Source: Betaproteobacteria bacterium | GTDB lineage: Bacteria; Pseudomonadota; Gammaproteobacteria; Burkholderiales; Eutrophovitaceae | Length of the DNA stretch: 8,066 nt | Direction of reading: 5' to 3' | NCBI GenBank assembly: GCA_009886305.1 | Contig: QXZO01000111.1 | Coordinates: forward strand, 1-8,066 | Shown here: positions 7,630 through 8,066 of the stretch, piece after piece | Position numbering within the stretch: position 1 is the first letter of the stretch | Layout of the letters: the number at the start of each line of letters is the position of its first letter | Made by a program: the position numbers and the translations under genes | Notes under the pieces: generated by a model | Databases searched by the model: none | Told to the model about the DNA's origin: nothing | What the model saw: the letters and a program-made list of their open reading frames with translations, nothing else

Positions 7630-7642
7630 TCCGGTATTTTTT
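7616..7642 (+). terminator. Weak candidate intrinsic terminator at the purL stop
   Basis: ACTGGG at 7616-7621 can pair with TCCGGT at 7630-7635 (two pairs are G-T wobbles) around an 8-nt loop that contains the purL stop. TATTTTTT follows at 7635-7642. The stem is short and weak, and it lies inside the end of the opposing gene, so this is only a candidate. No comparable hairpin was found at the crcB/monooxygenase junction. Confidence 0.25.
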
Positions 7643-8066
7643 CTTGCTCGAATTTCTCAATTTTTGCTGAGTCTCGGAGTGCCGAAATTAGCTGGTCTCG
7701 GGTTTGAGTAATCAGGTCTTTCCGAATTTGATCCGAAAGTTCATCGTAGGATGGGAAGGATGCCAACCTAACATCCATCAGTTGCATAACGTGATATCCA
7801 AAGTTAGATCGAATTGGTTCTTCGTTAAGTTGACCCTTATTCATGCTAACCATCGCCTCTGAAAACTCCTTGACGAAACGTTCTGAAGTCGCCCAGTCAA
7901 TTTGACCGCCTTTATTTTTTGTACTTGTATCAATAGAAAAATTTGAAGCCATTGATTCAAAAGATTGACCAGCTTGTATTCTCGAGATTAGATTACTTGC
8001 AGTAGCCTCGTTCTCAACAAGAATATGACGAACGAGGTATTCCTTCTCCTCTTCACGAGCTGATTT
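7626..8066 (-). CDS. Parvulin-type (PpiC) peptidyl-prolyl cis-trans isomerase, 5' end outside the window
   Basis: The last 146 codons of this gene are visible; the frame stays open to the right edge, so the true start is beyond 8066. The visible part is almost entirely one parvulin domain, which catalyses cis-trans isomerisation of prolyl bonds in folding proteins. Numbered from the edge, it begins with YLVRHILVENEATA near 10-23 (conserved H14). It then shows SFESMASNFSID with KNKGGQIDW at 51-58, FVKEFSEAM at 64-72, and NFGYHVMQL at 88-96 with the second conserved His at 92. A roughly 45-residue helical, charged C-terminal tail follows. The usual GGxLGW is GGQIDW here, a mild change. Such proteins are often exported (PrsA, PpiD or SurA-like, or periplasmic PpiC), but the signal region is not visible, so location is unknown. 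An internal ATG at 7952 should not be used as the start because it would remove the conserved RHILV strand. The stop TAA overlaps purL's TAG. Confidence 0.88.
   Translation of the reverse strand, partial: KSAREEEKEYLVRHILVENEATASNLISRIQAGQSFESMASNFSIDTSTKNKGGQIDWATSERFVKEFSEAMVSMNKGQLNEEPIRSNFGYHVMQLMDVRLASFPSYDELSDQIRKDLITQTRDQLISALRDSAKIEKFEQEKIPD

Noticed and set aside
7626..7952. A complete 108-residue isomerase starting at the ATG at 7952.
   Set aside because: The frame stays open to the window edge and the extra 38 codons encode the conserved first strand of parvulin (RHILVE), so the gene is truncated by the window and the internal ATG is not the start.

Overview
The window carries five protein-coding genes and no RNA genes, mobile elements or CRISPR arrays. 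It looks like ordinary bacterial chromosome, most likely from a proteobacterium and probably a gammaproteobacterium. The main support is a single-chain PurL of 1298 residues (E. coli type, about 1295) rather than the PurS/PurQ/PurL three-subunit form. The fused NnrE-NnrD protein and the short CrcB channel fit this but do not prove it. The DNA is moderately AT-rich by eye and the genes are very tightly packed. I cannot name a genus.

Layout from left to right: (1) crcB/fluC, a fluoride channel gene on the + strand, starts at a TTG right at the window edge. (2) It converges with a type I Baeyer-Villiger monooxygenase gene on the - strand, with only 2 bp between the two stop codons. (3) Upstream of that gene on the - strand, 30 bp away, lies nnrED, which encodes the bifunctional NAD(P)HX epimerase/dehydratase. 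These two genes are probably co-transcribed. (4) A 98-99 bp divergent promoter region separates nnrED from purL on the + strand. It holds a perfect TATAAT, a direct repeat of about 11 bp with a 22-bp period, and a perfect 13-bp inverted repeat. (5) purL ends by overlapping the stop codon of a convergent, 5'-truncated parvulin-type peptidyl-prolyl isomerase gene that runs off the right edge.

Functionally these are mostly housekeeping genes: purine synthesis, cofactor repair, fluoride export and protein folding. The accessory element is the monooxygenase, which consumes NADPH and O2. Its pairing with the enzyme that repairs hydrated NAD(P)H is the most suggestive functional link here, although it may be incidental. 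I found no convincing evidence of a new multi-gene system. The observations most worth checking are the architecture of the divergent promoter, a possible leaderless start of nnrED, and the back-to-back convergent gene ends.
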